DNA of 10,256 nt from Deltaproteobacteria bacterium (GTDB lineage: Bacteria > Desulfobacterota > Deferrimicrobia > Deferrimicrobiales > Deferrimicrobiaceae). The notes under the pieces were generated by a model, which saw only the letters and a list, made by a program, of their open reading frames with translations, ran no database searches and was not told where the DNA came from. Of the stretch, positions 1 to 7,237 are shown piece by piece (the stretch's first letter is position 1; every line of letters begins with the position of its first letter). A program made the translations under genes and the position numbers. The DNA is taken from NCBI GenBank assembly GCA_003105225.1, contig PQAK01000181.1, positions 1 to 10,256 of the forward strand, in the 5' to 3' direction.

Positions 1-1060
1 GCCGCTGACCGGCCCGTTCGCCTCCGGCGGATCGTCGTTCCTCGAAGCCGCAACCCTGGCCGTGGAGCGGGCCAACGCGGACGGGGGCGTCCTGGGCCGG
101 CGCGTGGAGCTCGTGGTCGCCGACACCCAGGGGCGCGTCGACAACGCCAAGTCCGAGGCGCTGCGGCTGCTCTCGCGCGAGAAGGTCTTCGCCATCGTCG
201 GCGCCTACCTGTCCGAAGAAACGGTCGGCGCGATCGACGCGGCGGCCGCCGCCCGCAGGCTCCTCATCGTGCCGGTGGCCGCAACCGCCGAGATCACCGA
301 CGGGGTCCGGCGCGATTATCCCCGGTACCGGTATGTCTTCCGTGTCAGCTACTCGATCCCCCAGTGGGCCGCGATGATGTCGGAGTTCCTCCGGGAGCGC
401 AAGGCCAGGACCTACGCCTTCGTCGGCGCGTCCATCCGATGGAACCGGGAGCTGGAGGCGGCGCTCCGAACGAGCCTCGCCCCCCACGGGATCACCCGGG
501 TGTACGAGGCGTTTTACAGCCCGCGCAATCCCGCCTTCGAGCCGGTCGCCGTCGCAGCGGATGCCGCCGCGCCCGACATCCTGGTCCTGGGCGACCCCGG
601 GAAAAACTCGGTCGTGTTCGTCAAGCGGTTCCGGGAAGGGGGAAGCCGGATCCCGATCCTGTCCGTCGGAGGCGCCCTGGGGGACGCCCGGATCGCGATG
701 TCGCTTCCCCTTGACGCCCCCCTCTACGTCCAGGCGGCCGCATGGAAGGGGGCCTCGGAGACCGCGACCGCCTACGTCGAAAGCTTCGAAAAGCGGTACG
801 GGTACTCCCCCGTCGGCTACAGCGACACGCTCCCGTACGATGCGGTGACCGTCCTGCTCTCCGCGATCCGGGCGGCCGGGCGGCCGGACACCGACGCGGT
901 CCTGTCCGCGTTGGAGAAAGGGGCGTTCCCCGGAGTCGCCGGGACCTATCGGTTCGACGCCTCCCACCAGGCGATCTGGGGAGCGGGCGCGGGGAGCCTC
1001 CACGGAACGGTGATCCGCTGGGAGAAAGACGGCGCAGGCATCGTCTTTCCCCGCCGCTGA
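1..1060 (+). CDS. livK: ABC transporter periplasmic substrate-binding protein, LivK-like, 5' partial
   Basis: This is the type I periplasmic binding protein of a branched-chain amino acid type (HAAT/LIV) importer. It captures an amino acid or related ligand in the periplasm and hands it to LivHM. The open frame runs through the left edge: 352 residues are visible from base 2 and the start lies outside. The GTG at 62 is internal, because the conserved N-terminal motif PLTGPFASGGSSF lies upstream of it. Seen features are the PLTGPFA segment, the strand VELVVADTQG, the FAIVGAYLSEET stretch typical of the ligand-contact loop, and a C-terminal GVAGTYRFD motif (family: G..G...FD). The signal peptide is off-window. 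livH follows after 16 nt. The true ligand cannot be told: these proteins also bind urea, aromatics or short acids. Confidence 0.93.
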   Translation, partial: PLTGPFASGGSSFLEAATLAVERANADGGVLGRRVELVVADTQGRVDNAKSEALRLLSREKVFAIVGAYLSEETVGAIDAAAAARRLLIVPVAATAEITDGVRRDYPRYRYVFRVSYSIPQWAAMMSEFLRERKARTYAFVGASIRWNRELEAALRTSLAPHGITRVYEAFYSPRNPAFEPVAVAADAAAPDILVLGDPGKNSVVFVKRFREGGSRIPILSVGGALGDARIAMSLPLDAPLYVQAAAWKGASETATAYVESFEKRYGYSPVGYSDTLPYDAVTVLLSAIRAAGRPDTDAVLSALEKGAFPGVAGTYRFDASHQAIWGAGAGSLHGTVIRWEKDGAGIVFPRR

Positions 1061-1076
1061 AGCCCCGAAGAACCGC

Positions 1077-1937
1077 ATGCCTTCCCTGGCCCAGGTCCTG
1101 GTCGACGGCGTTTTCACCGGGGCCTCCTACGCCCTCATGGCCGCGGGGCTGGCGCTGATCCTGGGCGTCGTCAAGGTGATCAACCTCTCCCACGGCGCGT
1201 TCTTCACGCTCGGCGCCTACGTGGCCTACCTCCTCGAGACGCGCGGGGTGGAAAATCCCGTCGCCGCCGTATCCATGGCCGCGGGCATCGCCTTCGCATT
1301 CGGCGTGTTTCTCGGCAAGAGCTTCATCAACCCGGTGCGCTCCCACCCGTTCTCCGTTGCGGTGGGTTCGCTCGGGTTCGCCATCCTCTTCGAGCAGGCG
1401 GCGCAGATCCTCTGGGGGGCCCATCCGCTTTCGGTGGACCTGGGGCCCCCGTGGGCGACCTTCAACGGCGTCCTGCTCCGGCGGTGGGGGGTGATCTCCT
1501 TCCTCGTCTCCCTCGCGCTCACCGGGGCGCTCTCGCTGTTCCTCTCCCGGCCGGCCGGGCTCCCCCTGAAGCTCATCGCGGAGGACGAAGAGATCGCGGG
1601 GGCGGTCGGCATGGATGTCGAGAAGATCCGGTACCTGACGTTCGGGGCCGCCTCCGCCGTCGCCGCCGTCGCCGGGGCGCTCCTGGCGCCGGCGGTCGCG
1701 ATCACCCCGACGATGGGGCGGGTGCCGCTCATCCTGTCGCTCATCGTGGTCATCGCGTCAGGGATGGAGAAGGTGTGGACCCTCTTCTTCCTGGCGATGG
1801 GATTGGGGCTGCTGTCCAACGTGAGCGCCTACCTGTTGGCGCCGAGCTGGTCCTATCTCCTCCTGCTCTTCGTGGTCTGCCTGCTCCTCGTGCTGCGCCC
1901 GTCGGGGCTGGCGGCCGCGGAGCCCGGGCGGGACTAG
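1077..1937 (+). CDS. livH: Branched-chain amino acid type ABC transporter permease LivH
   Basis: This inner-membrane permease of the LIV-type importer pairs with LivM to form the translocation channel. The 286-residue protein has the usual family length and is mostly hydrophobic, with about eight membrane segments by eye. The N-terminal signature INLSHGAFFTLGAY (residues 35-48) is characteristic of LivH. The cytoplasmic loop at about residues 160-190 (LKLIAEDEEIAGAVGMDVEK) is the coupling segment that docks on the ATPase. The C-terminal RPSGL (274-278) matches the family's RPxGL ending. The start is ATG at 1077 with only a weak Shine-Dalgarno (gaagaa), so translation may depend on coupling to livK, whose stop is 16 nt upstream. 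livM starts 23 nt downstream. Confidence 0.95.
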   Translation: MPSLAQVLVDGVFTGASYALMAAGLALILGVVKVINLSHGAFFTLGAYVAYLLETRGVENPVAAVSMAAGIAFAFGVFLGKSFINPVRSHPFSVAVGSLGFAILFEQAAQILWGAHPLSVDLGPPWATFNGVLLRRWGVISFLVSLALTGALSLFLSRPAGLPLKLIAEDEEIAGAVGMDVEKIRYLTFGAASAVAAVAGALLAPAVAITPTMGRVPLILSLIVVIASGMEKVWTLFFLAMGLGLLSNVSAYLLAPSWSYLLLLFVVCLLLVLRPSGLAAAEPGRD

Positions 1938-1960
1938 GGAAGGGAGCGCATGCGGCGGCC

Positions 1961-2953
1961 ATGAAAAAAACCGGCGCTTCCCCGTCGAGGAAAATTCCCG
2001 GGGCGCTGGCGGCGGTGGCGGGCGTCCTGCTCCTGCTCCCCCTGGCGGGGCTCGACGCGTTTCTTCTGAACGTGCTCACGGTGGGGTTCCTGATGGCCGT
2101 CTATACCGGGTCGTGGGACATCGTGGGCGGGGTGGCCGGCCAGGTTTCGCTCGGCCACGCGCTGTTTTTCGGCGCGGCGACCTACGGGTGCGCGCTGCTG
2201 ACCAGCCTTGCCGGGTGGCCGTTCCCTCTTGCCGCGGCGGCCGCGCTGCTCCTTGCCGCTGCGGCCGGGGCCGCGGCGGGAGCCCTTTCCGCCCCGCTCA
2301 AGGGCCCCTTCGTCGCGCTGCTCACCCTGGCGCTGGGGGAAGCGGCGCACGAATATTTCCTCGGCCAGACGTTCTTCAGCCCCGAGGGGGCCTACTCCTG
2401 GGGAGGGGAGGGGGGGATCCCCGTCCTCCTGTCCGGCCCGCCGTTCTCCCCGTGGACGCTCTACTACGCCGCGCTGGCGTTCCTGGTCCTGTCCCTCTGG
2501 CTCATGCTGCGGATCACCCGGTCCGAGGAGGGGCTTTTCTGGACCGCTCTCTCCGGAAGCGAGCTGTCCGCCCGGGCGTCCGGCGTCGATATCCCGAAGC
2601 ACAAGCGCCGGGCATTCGTGGTCGGATCCCTGTTCGCGGGGGCCGCAGGGATAGGGTTCGCCGCGTGCGTGGGCCGGGCGACCGCCGACGACTTCTCCCT
2701 GGAGCTTTCCTTCCAGGCGGCCACCTTCGCCGCGATCGGCGGCAGGGGGACGATCGTAGGGCCGGTCCTGGCGGCCCTCGTGTTCCACTCCCTGCTGCAG
2801 GGAACGGGTATCCCCTCCGAGGTGCGGGTCCTGTTCTATGCGCTCGTGTTGCTGCTGACCCTGAGGTTCTTTCCCGGAGGGGTGGCCGGGACGCTTCGGG
2901 AACGGGCGCGAAGCCGCAGGATGGTCCTGCAGGGAAAGGGGAGAACCCGATGA
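1961..2953 (+). CDS. livM: Branched-chain amino acid type ABC transporter permease LivM
   Basis: This is the second permease of the LIV-type importer, 330 residues from ATG 1961. The reading frame is open far upstream (to about 1451), but that part lies over livH. Support for ATG 1961 is the basic N-terminus (MKKTGASPSRK) followed at once by the first membrane segment. A purine-rich stretch (ggaagggag, 1938-1946) lies about 14 nt upstream, somewhat far. Family motifs seen are the VAGQVSLGHALFFG block, the coupling loop with ELSARASGVDIPKHKRRAF, and FAAIGGRGTIVGPVLAA near the C-terminus. A very alanine-rich helix lies at about residues 85-110. Its stop overlaps the livG start (ATGA at 2950-2953), which implies translational coupling. 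Confidence 0.94.
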   Translation: MKKTGASPSRKIPGALAAVAGVLLLLPLAGLDAFLLNVLTVGFLMAVYTGSWDIVGGVAGQVSLGHALFFGAATYGCALLTSLAGWPFPLAAAAALLLAAAAGAAAGALSAPLKGPFVALLTLALGEAAHEYFLGQTFFSPEGAYSWGGEGGIPVLLSGPPFSPWTLYYAALAFLVLSLWLMLRITRSEEGLFWTALSGSELSARASGVDIPKHKRRAFVVGSLFAGAAGIGFAACVGRATADDFSLELSFQAATFAAIGGRGTIVGPVLAALVFHSLLQGTGIPSEVRVLFYALVLLLTLRFFPGGVAGTLRERARSRRMVLQGKGRTR

Positions 2954-3705
2954 ACGGCCTGCTCCTGGCGGAGGGAATCGTAAAGTCGTTCGGGGCCACG
3001 CGCGTCCTTCGCGGGATCACCATGGAAATCGGCCGGGGGGAGGTGGTGGGCCTGTTCGGCCCCAACGGCTCCGGCAAGACGACGCTCGCCAACATCGTCT
3101 CCGGGCTCCTCCAGCCGGACCGGGGCAGGATCCTCTTCGAGGGGAAGGACATCACGCGGATGACGATGGATGCGAGGTTCCGGGCCGGGATCTCCCGGAC
3201 CTTCCAGATCCCGGACCCCTACCCTTCCCTTACGGTCGTCGAATCGGTCCGCGTCGCGCTGCTGGGAGGGCAGGCGGCCCGCCGGGCCCGGGGGGAGGAG
3301 AGGGGGGGGCTGGAAGAGGAACTGGACTCGCTGCTCGTCCGGACCGGGCTCTTCGCCCAGCGGTTCTGGCCGGCCGCGAAGCTGTCGCAGGGATGCCTGC
3401 GACGGCTGGAGTTCGCCCGGGCGATTTCCTGCCGGCCCCGGATGATCCTGCTGGACGAGGTGTTCTCCGCGCTCTCGGCGCGGGACGAGGCGGAACTGGT
3501 CGGCCTCATGCGGACCCTTCACCGCGAGGAGGAGATCTCCTTCCTGGTGATCTCCCACAATCCGCTGATCCTCGAAGAGCTCTGCGACCGGGTGGTCGCC
3601 ATCGAGGACGGACGGGTATTCTGGGAGGGGAAACCCGGCGACCTCGCCAAATATGTGCCCGCGGCAAACCATGGGCATGAAAGCGAGATCCATGGCGAAG
3701 GATAA
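2950..3705 (+). CDS. livG: Branched-chain amino acid type ABC transporter ATP-binding protein LivG
   Basis: This is one of the two cytoplasmic ATPases that drive the LivHM permease (251 residues). The start is ATG 2950 in an ATGA overlap with livM, with a good Shine-Dalgarno (aggggaga) about 7 nt upstream. Visible motifs are Walker A GPNGSGKT (37-44), Q-loop RTFQIPDPYPSLTV (83-96, a LivG hallmark), Walker B MILLDE (165-170) and switch histidine H203. Three positions differ from the usual family text. The signature reads LSQGC (145-149) rather than LSxGQ. Walker B is followed by V instead of P. The histidine lies in ISHN rather than VEHD. The Walker A lysine and catalytic glutamate E170 are intact, so activity is expected. 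LivF is in the same frame, 21 nt after the TAA stop. Confidence 0.94.
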   Translation: MNGLLLAEGIVKSFGATRVLRGITMEIGRGEVVGLFGPNGSGKTTLANIVSGLLQPDRGRILFEGKDITRMTMDARFRAGISRTFQIPDPYPSLTVVESVRVALLGGQAARRARGEERGGLEEELDSLLVRTGLFAQRFWPAAKLSQGCLRRLEFARAISCRPRMILLDEVFSALSARDEAELVGLMRTLHREEEISFLVISHNPLILEELCDRVVAIEDGRVFWEGKPGDLAKYVPAANHGHESEIHGEG

Positions 3706-3726
3706 AGGAAACGCGGAAGGCGGGGC

Positions 3727-4479
3727 GTGGACCTCAAGGTAAAAAACCTGTCGGTCCGGTTCGGCCAGGTGCGGGCGGTCAGCGAAGCGTCGCTCACGGT
3801 CCGCCGGGGGGAGCTCGTCGCCATCTTCGGGGCGAACGGGTCCGGAAAGACCACGTTCCTCAAGGCGATCGCGGGGCTCGTCCCGATCTCCGCGGGGAGG
3901 ATCACGTATCACGGCGAGGACATCACGCTGCTGCCCGCGCACGACCGGGTCGCCCGCGGCGTGCACTACGTCTCCGACCGGGCGCGCGTGGCGCTGCGGA
4001 TGACCGTAAGGGAAAACCTGGACGTAGGCGGCTACCTGAGAACCTCGGCGCAGCGGGAGATCTCCCGGAGGAGCGTGTTCGACCTTTTTCCCGTCCTGCG
4101 GGAAAAGGAGGGGAAGGCCGCCGGCGTCCTGTCGGGGGGGGAACGCCAGATGCTGGTCATCGGCCGGGCGCTGATGGGGGATCCCTCCCTCCTGCTGTTC
4201 GACGAGCCGTTCCTGGGGCTGGCGAACGAAGTGCGGGACCGGATCCTTTCGGTCATCGAGGGGGCGCTCAAGGCCCGGACCACGATCCTGCTGGCGGAGC
4301 ACGACCTGGGGGCGGCGCGGCGCGTCCTCGACCGGTATTGCATCTTCCTGAACGGGGAAATGATCCACCAGGCGGACCGGGCGGACCTCCAGGACGAGGA
4401 GAGGCTTCGCGCGGTATTCCGCAGGTTCTACCAGTCCGGCGGGCCGGGAAGCCGGCCGGAAGGCGGCATCGATAACTAG
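3727..4479 (+). CDS. livF: Branched-chain amino acid type ABC transporter ATP-binding protein LivF
   Basis: This is the second ATPase of the importer, expected to form a heterodimer with LivG (250 residues). The start is GTG at 3727. It is the first possible start after the in-frame livG stop and has ggaagg 6 nt upstream. Motifs in order are Walker A GANGSGKT (35-42), signature LSGGERQ (135-141, canonical), Walker B LLLFDEP (155-161) and switch histidine in AEHD (H192). The region that usually reads YVPEGR, the LivF Q-loop, reads YVSDRARVAL (81-90), so the usual P-E-G is lost. This is a natural variant or a subfamily trait, not a frameshift, as both flanks align. The C-terminal 15 residues are glycine- and proline-rich and look disordered. 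Confidence 0.94.
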   Translation: MDLKVKNLSVRFGQVRAVSEASLTVRRGELVAIFGANGSGKTTFLKAIAGLVPISAGRITYHGEDITLLPAHDRVARGVHYVSDRARVALRMTVRENLDVGGYLRTSAQREISRRSVFDLFPVLREKEGKAAGVLSGGERQMLVIGRALMGDPSLLLFDEPFLGLANEVRDRILSVIEGALKARTTILLAEHDLGAARRVLDRYCIFLNGEMIHQADRADLQDEERLRAVFRRFYQSGGPGSRPEGGIDN

Positions 4480-4481
4480 CG

Positions 4482-4490
4482 AAGGGGGAG
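4482..4490 (+). promoter_or_regulatory. Ribosome binding site of the small RHH-like gene
   Basis: The purine run aagggggag lies 4 nt before the ATG at 4495 and directly follows the livF stop at 4479. It is one of the clearer Shine-Dalgarno sequences in the window and supports the reality of the 59-codon gene behind it. Confidence 0.6.
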
Positions 4491-4494
4491 CGCG

Positions 4495-4674
4495 ATGAAC
4501 GAAGCGGGGCAGGGGAAACGGAGGGTCGACGGCCGGGAGCAGATCACACTCTGGCTGCCGGCGGAACTGGTGGAGACCCTCCGGGAGTTCTGCAGGGACA
4601 AGCGCGTCGGGCCCGAGCTGGTCGTGGAGCGCGCCCTCGTGGAATATTTCCGCGAGGGCGACATGAGCCACTGA
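4495..4674 (+). CDS. Small ribbon-helix-helix (CopG/Arc-like) protein, 59 aa
   Basis: This short gene starts at ATG 4495, with a clear Shine-Dalgarno upstream and the stop TGA at 4672-4674. The 59-residue product has a basic N-terminus (KRRVDGR) and a short strand ITLWLP (17-22). A helix AELVETLREFCRDKR (23-37) and a second helix from about PELVVERALVEYFRE (40-54) follow. The order strand, helix, turn, helix, with the text LPxEL and ExALxEYF, is the usual pattern of ribbon-helix-helix proteins. These bind DNA as dimers through the strand. It follows livF by 15 nt and is probably the last gene of the liv operon. It could be a regulator, but no toxin partner is adjacent, so an antitoxin role is unlikely here. 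The fold call is by pattern only. Confidence 0.72.
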   Translation: MNEAGQGKRRVDGREQITLWLPAELVETLREFCRDKRVGPELVVERALVEYFREGDMSH

Positions 4675-4693
4675 TCGGCGTCTAGGGCGCCGA
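4675..4693. terminator. Inverted repeat at the convergent gene junction, possible terminator
   Basis: A perfect 6-bp inverted repeat (tcggcg / cgccga) with a 7-nt loop (tctaggg) spans the junction of the two convergent operons. It begins directly after the TGA of the small RHH gene, and the TAG stop of the U32 gene lies within its loop. No run of T follows on either strand, so it is not a classical intrinsic terminator. It could slow polymerase from both sides or protect 3' ends. It is short enough to occur by chance in GC-rich DNA. Confidence 0.3.
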
Positions 4694-5638
4694 CAGGGAC
4701 TCGGAGATGAGCCCCGCCGTCTTCTCCCGCCGTTCCGCGTCGCGCGCGGCGACGATGCCGGCCATCCGTTCCTTCCAGGGTCCGAGCGCAAACGACGAGC
4801 GGTCCTTCACGCAGGCGTCGATCAGCTCCCGGTAGAACCGGACCATCTCCCCGACCAGCGGCACGGAATACTCCCGCCCCTGGATCTTGATCGTGTCCAC
4901 CCCCAGGTCGATGAGGGAGGGGATGTCGTCCACGAGAAAATACGCCACGTTGGGCAGGACGATCCCGCGGCCTTCCACCGCGCCGTCCTTCCCCACCTCG
5001 TCCCATTCGGTCATGCAGATCCGGTAACAGAGCCCGCCGCGGTTGGGGCTTCCCAGGAAGTGGTTTTTCCCTTCGGCGTCGATCCGCCATTCCTGGCGGG
5101 TATAGCTGCTCATCGTGCAGCGGCCCAGCAGCGTGTAGCAGGTCGTCGCGTGCACGAGGACCTCGAGGCCGACCCCGGCCTCCTGCTTGATCCGGCGCAT
5201 CTCCTCGCGGTCCATCCGGCATTCGGCCACGATCTGGTCGGCGCCGGCCTCCTTGTAGAAGCGGGCATCCTGCGCATTGACGATGGTGCATCCCACGCTG
5301 GCGTGGATCCGCACCCCGGGAAAATTGCGGGACAGGGCGGTCATCGCCCCGACGTCGGTCAGGATGAAGTCGCGGATCCCCGCGGCCATGAATTTTTCCA
5401 CCTTGGCGAGCAACAGGGGGATCTCGCCGGAGGCGGGCAGGGTGTTGAACGCCACCCGCAGCACCTTGCCCCCGGACCGGGCATAGGAAGCGGATTCGAG
5501 GATCTGTTCGTCGTCCATTTCATATTGGGCGCGGCGGCGGCTCCATCCCTTGGCCCCGACGTACACCGCATCCGCGCCGTTGTCCAGGACCGTCCGGACC
5601 ATCCCGGGCGTCCCGCCGGATGCCAGAAGCTCAGCCAT
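4682..5638 (-). CDS. U32 family protein (UbiU-like / TrhP-like), putative Fe-S protein
   Basis: This U32-family protein has 318 residues from ATG 5638. The frame is open to a TTG at 5680, but the ATG has a strong GGAGGAG 7 nt upstream (plus-strand 5646-5652). It also gives the normal U32 N-terminus (MAELLASGG.P) and a NGADAVYVGAK motif (20-30). Cysteines C167 and C174 (CX6C in TTCYTLLGRCTMSS), then C204 and C208 (NRGGLCYRIC), match the family's probable 4Fe-4S ligands. KIQGREYS (251-258) is the conserved C-terminal block. The length and a UbiV-like neighbour suggest UbiU, which hydroxylates ubiquinone precursors without oxygen. However, E. coli UbiU has its fourth cysteine further on (C232, recalled), and here it is absent. 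The CX3C pair is more like TrhP/RlhA of RNA hydroxylation. Substrate unknown. Confidence 0.85.
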   Translation of the reverse strand: MAELLASGGTPGMVRTVLDNGADAVYVGAKGWSRRRAQYEMDDEQILESASYARSGGKVLRVAFNTLPASGEIPLLLAKVEKFMAAGIRDFILTDVGAMTALSRNFPGVRIHASVGCTIVNAQDARFYKEAGADQIVAECRMDREEMRRIKQEAGVGLEVLVHATTCYTLLGRCTMSSYTRQEWRIDAEGKNHFLGSPNRGGLCYRICMTEWDEVGKDGAVEGRGIVLPNVAYFLVDDIPSLIDLGVDTIKIQGREYSVPLVGEMVRFYRELIDACVKDRSSFALGPWKERMAGIVAARDAERREKTAGLISESLSAP

Positions 5639-5645
5639 TCCCGCA

Positions 5646-5652
5646 CTCCTCC
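5646..5652 (-). promoter_or_regulatory. Strong Shine-Dalgarno setting the start of the UbiU-like gene
   Basis: The minus strand reads GGAGGAG here, 7 nt before ATG 5638. It decides the start against the upstream TTG at 5680, which directly abuts the stop of the preceding gene. It is the best ribosome binding site on the minus strand of the window. Confidence 0.75.
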
Positions 5653-5680
5653 ACCGCGCTGCAGATTTGGGAACGTGCAA

Positions 5681-6616
5681 TTATACCTTGGGTTTGTCTT
5701 CCTGTAAAACGGTGCCGACGTAAAGCCGCCCGGTCTTTCCGAAGCAGTATCCGTTGCAGAAACCCTCGCGGGAGTGCCTGCGCAGGACGGCGGCCCACTC
5801 CGGCCGCACCTCGTACGGCTTTCCGGAAGCCGCCAGTTCCAGGGCCTCCCGGTACACCCTGCCGACCTCGGACCGGTAGGCGGCGGACTCGTAGAGCCCC
5901 TCGATCTTGAAGACCGAGAATCCCATGGACAGGAGCCGGGGGAGGTGCTCCAGGAGGCACATGTCCCGGCCGCTCAAAACCCCCTTCCCCACATTTTTCA
6001 GCACCCACTGGCGGGTGGTCAGCCAGCGCTCTTCCTCGCAGGCGGAGGGGCATTTCGGATCCGCATCCTCGGCCTCCGATAGCAGCGAGCAGCGTTCCGT
6101 CACTCCCAGCGGGATCTTTCCGTGGGCCAGCACTTCCACCTCGACTCCCCCGTCCCGGGCGAGGATCTCCATTTCCTGCAGGCTCACCTCGGCGTTCGGA
6201 CGGACCCGGACGGCCCCGTAGTCGCGCATGACCTGCGCGGTCAGGTGCGTGTAAACGTTGGCATAAGCGCCGATATGGGCGGGTAGCGGGTTGCCCTTCT
6301 CCCTCAGGATCCGCAGCACCCCCATGTTGTGGACCTCGAGCGCCTGGGCGCCGGCGTCCGCCGCGGCCGCGATGAGCATCTCCACGTGAGGGAGGTCGCG
6401 CCCGCGGGGGGCTGCCGGGGATGTCACGTAGACGTTTTTCCCCGCCGCGCGCATTCCGGACACCGCTTCCGGCAGGAGCGAGAGATCCTCCGCGAAGTTT
6501 CCCCGGACGCGCCTGCAATAGGGGCTCCCCAGGCACACCGCGTCGTAGGGGCCGAGATCGGTCCCTGCGCGCTCCCGCGGGGAGGCAAGGCTTGCGATGA
6601 GCTCGATTGCGGCCAC
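5681..6616 (-). CDS. ubiV: U32 family protein, UbiV-like, putative 4Fe-4S protein
   Basis: This 311-residue U32-family protein starts at GTG 6616, the first start after the in-frame mglA stop; its Shine-Dalgarno is poor. Cysteines C34, C176, C189 and C193 match closely in spacing the four Fe-S ligands I recall for E. coli UbiV (C39, C180, C193, C197). The stretches CLGSPYCRR, EVLAHGKIPLGVTERC and PKCPSACEE are the counterparts. UbiV works with UbiU in oxygen-independent hydroxylation during ubiquinone synthesis. FKIEGLYES (236-244) is the general U32 C-terminal block. Two further cysteines (C287, C291 in FCNGYCFG) occur where U32 proteins usually read RGFTTGFYFG. Its UbiU-like partner follows after 42 nt. 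No ubiT is in the window, and many relatives of this lineage make menaquinone, so the pathway assignment is an inference. Confidence 0.82.
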   Translation of the reverse strand: MAAIELIASLASPRERAGTDLGPYDAVCLGSPYCRRVRGNFAEDLSLLPEAVSGMRAAGKNVYVTSPAAPRGRDLPHVEMLIAAAADAGAQALEVHNMGVLRILREKGNPLPAHIGAYANVYTHLTAQVMRDYGAVRVRPNAEVSLQEMEILARDGGVEVEVLAHGKIPLGVTERCSLLSEAEDADPKCPSACEEERWLTTRQWVLKNVGKGVLSGRDMCLLEHLPRLLSMGFSVFKIEGLYESAAYRSEVGRVYREALELAASGKPYEVRPEWAAVLRRHSREGFCNGYCFGKTGRLYVGTVLQEDKPKV

Positions 6617-6646
6617 GTGGAAACCCCGGAACGGCGGGGAAGAGGG

Positions 6647-7236
<590 letters not shown>

Positions 7237-7237
<1 letters not shown>

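Noticed and set aside
1451..1960. N-terminal extension of the livM frame by 170 codons
   Set aside because: It overlaps livH in another frame and reads as arginine- and proline-rich noise. The permease proper begins at ATG 1961.
3692..3742. 16-codon ORF (MAKDKG...) bridging livG and livF
   Set aside because: It has no good ribosome binding site, overlaps both genes and shows no sign of function. It is probably chance.
2950..4479. livG and livF in the same frame, possible broken fusion
   Set aside because: They are split by a TAA and 21 nt with a good GTG start and ribosome binding site. Separate LivG and LivF are the rule, so no fusion or pseudogene is needed.
2836..4791. 651-codon open frame on the minus strand
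   Set aside because: It lies opposite livM (3' end), livG, livF and the RHH gene, all with clear family motifs. Its translation is rich in P, R and G with no recognisable domain, as expected of antisense frames in GC-rich DNA.
5639..5680. TTG start at 5680 for the UbiU-like gene
   Set aside because: The ATG at 5638 has a strong GGAGGAG at proper distance and gives the normal U32 N-terminus.
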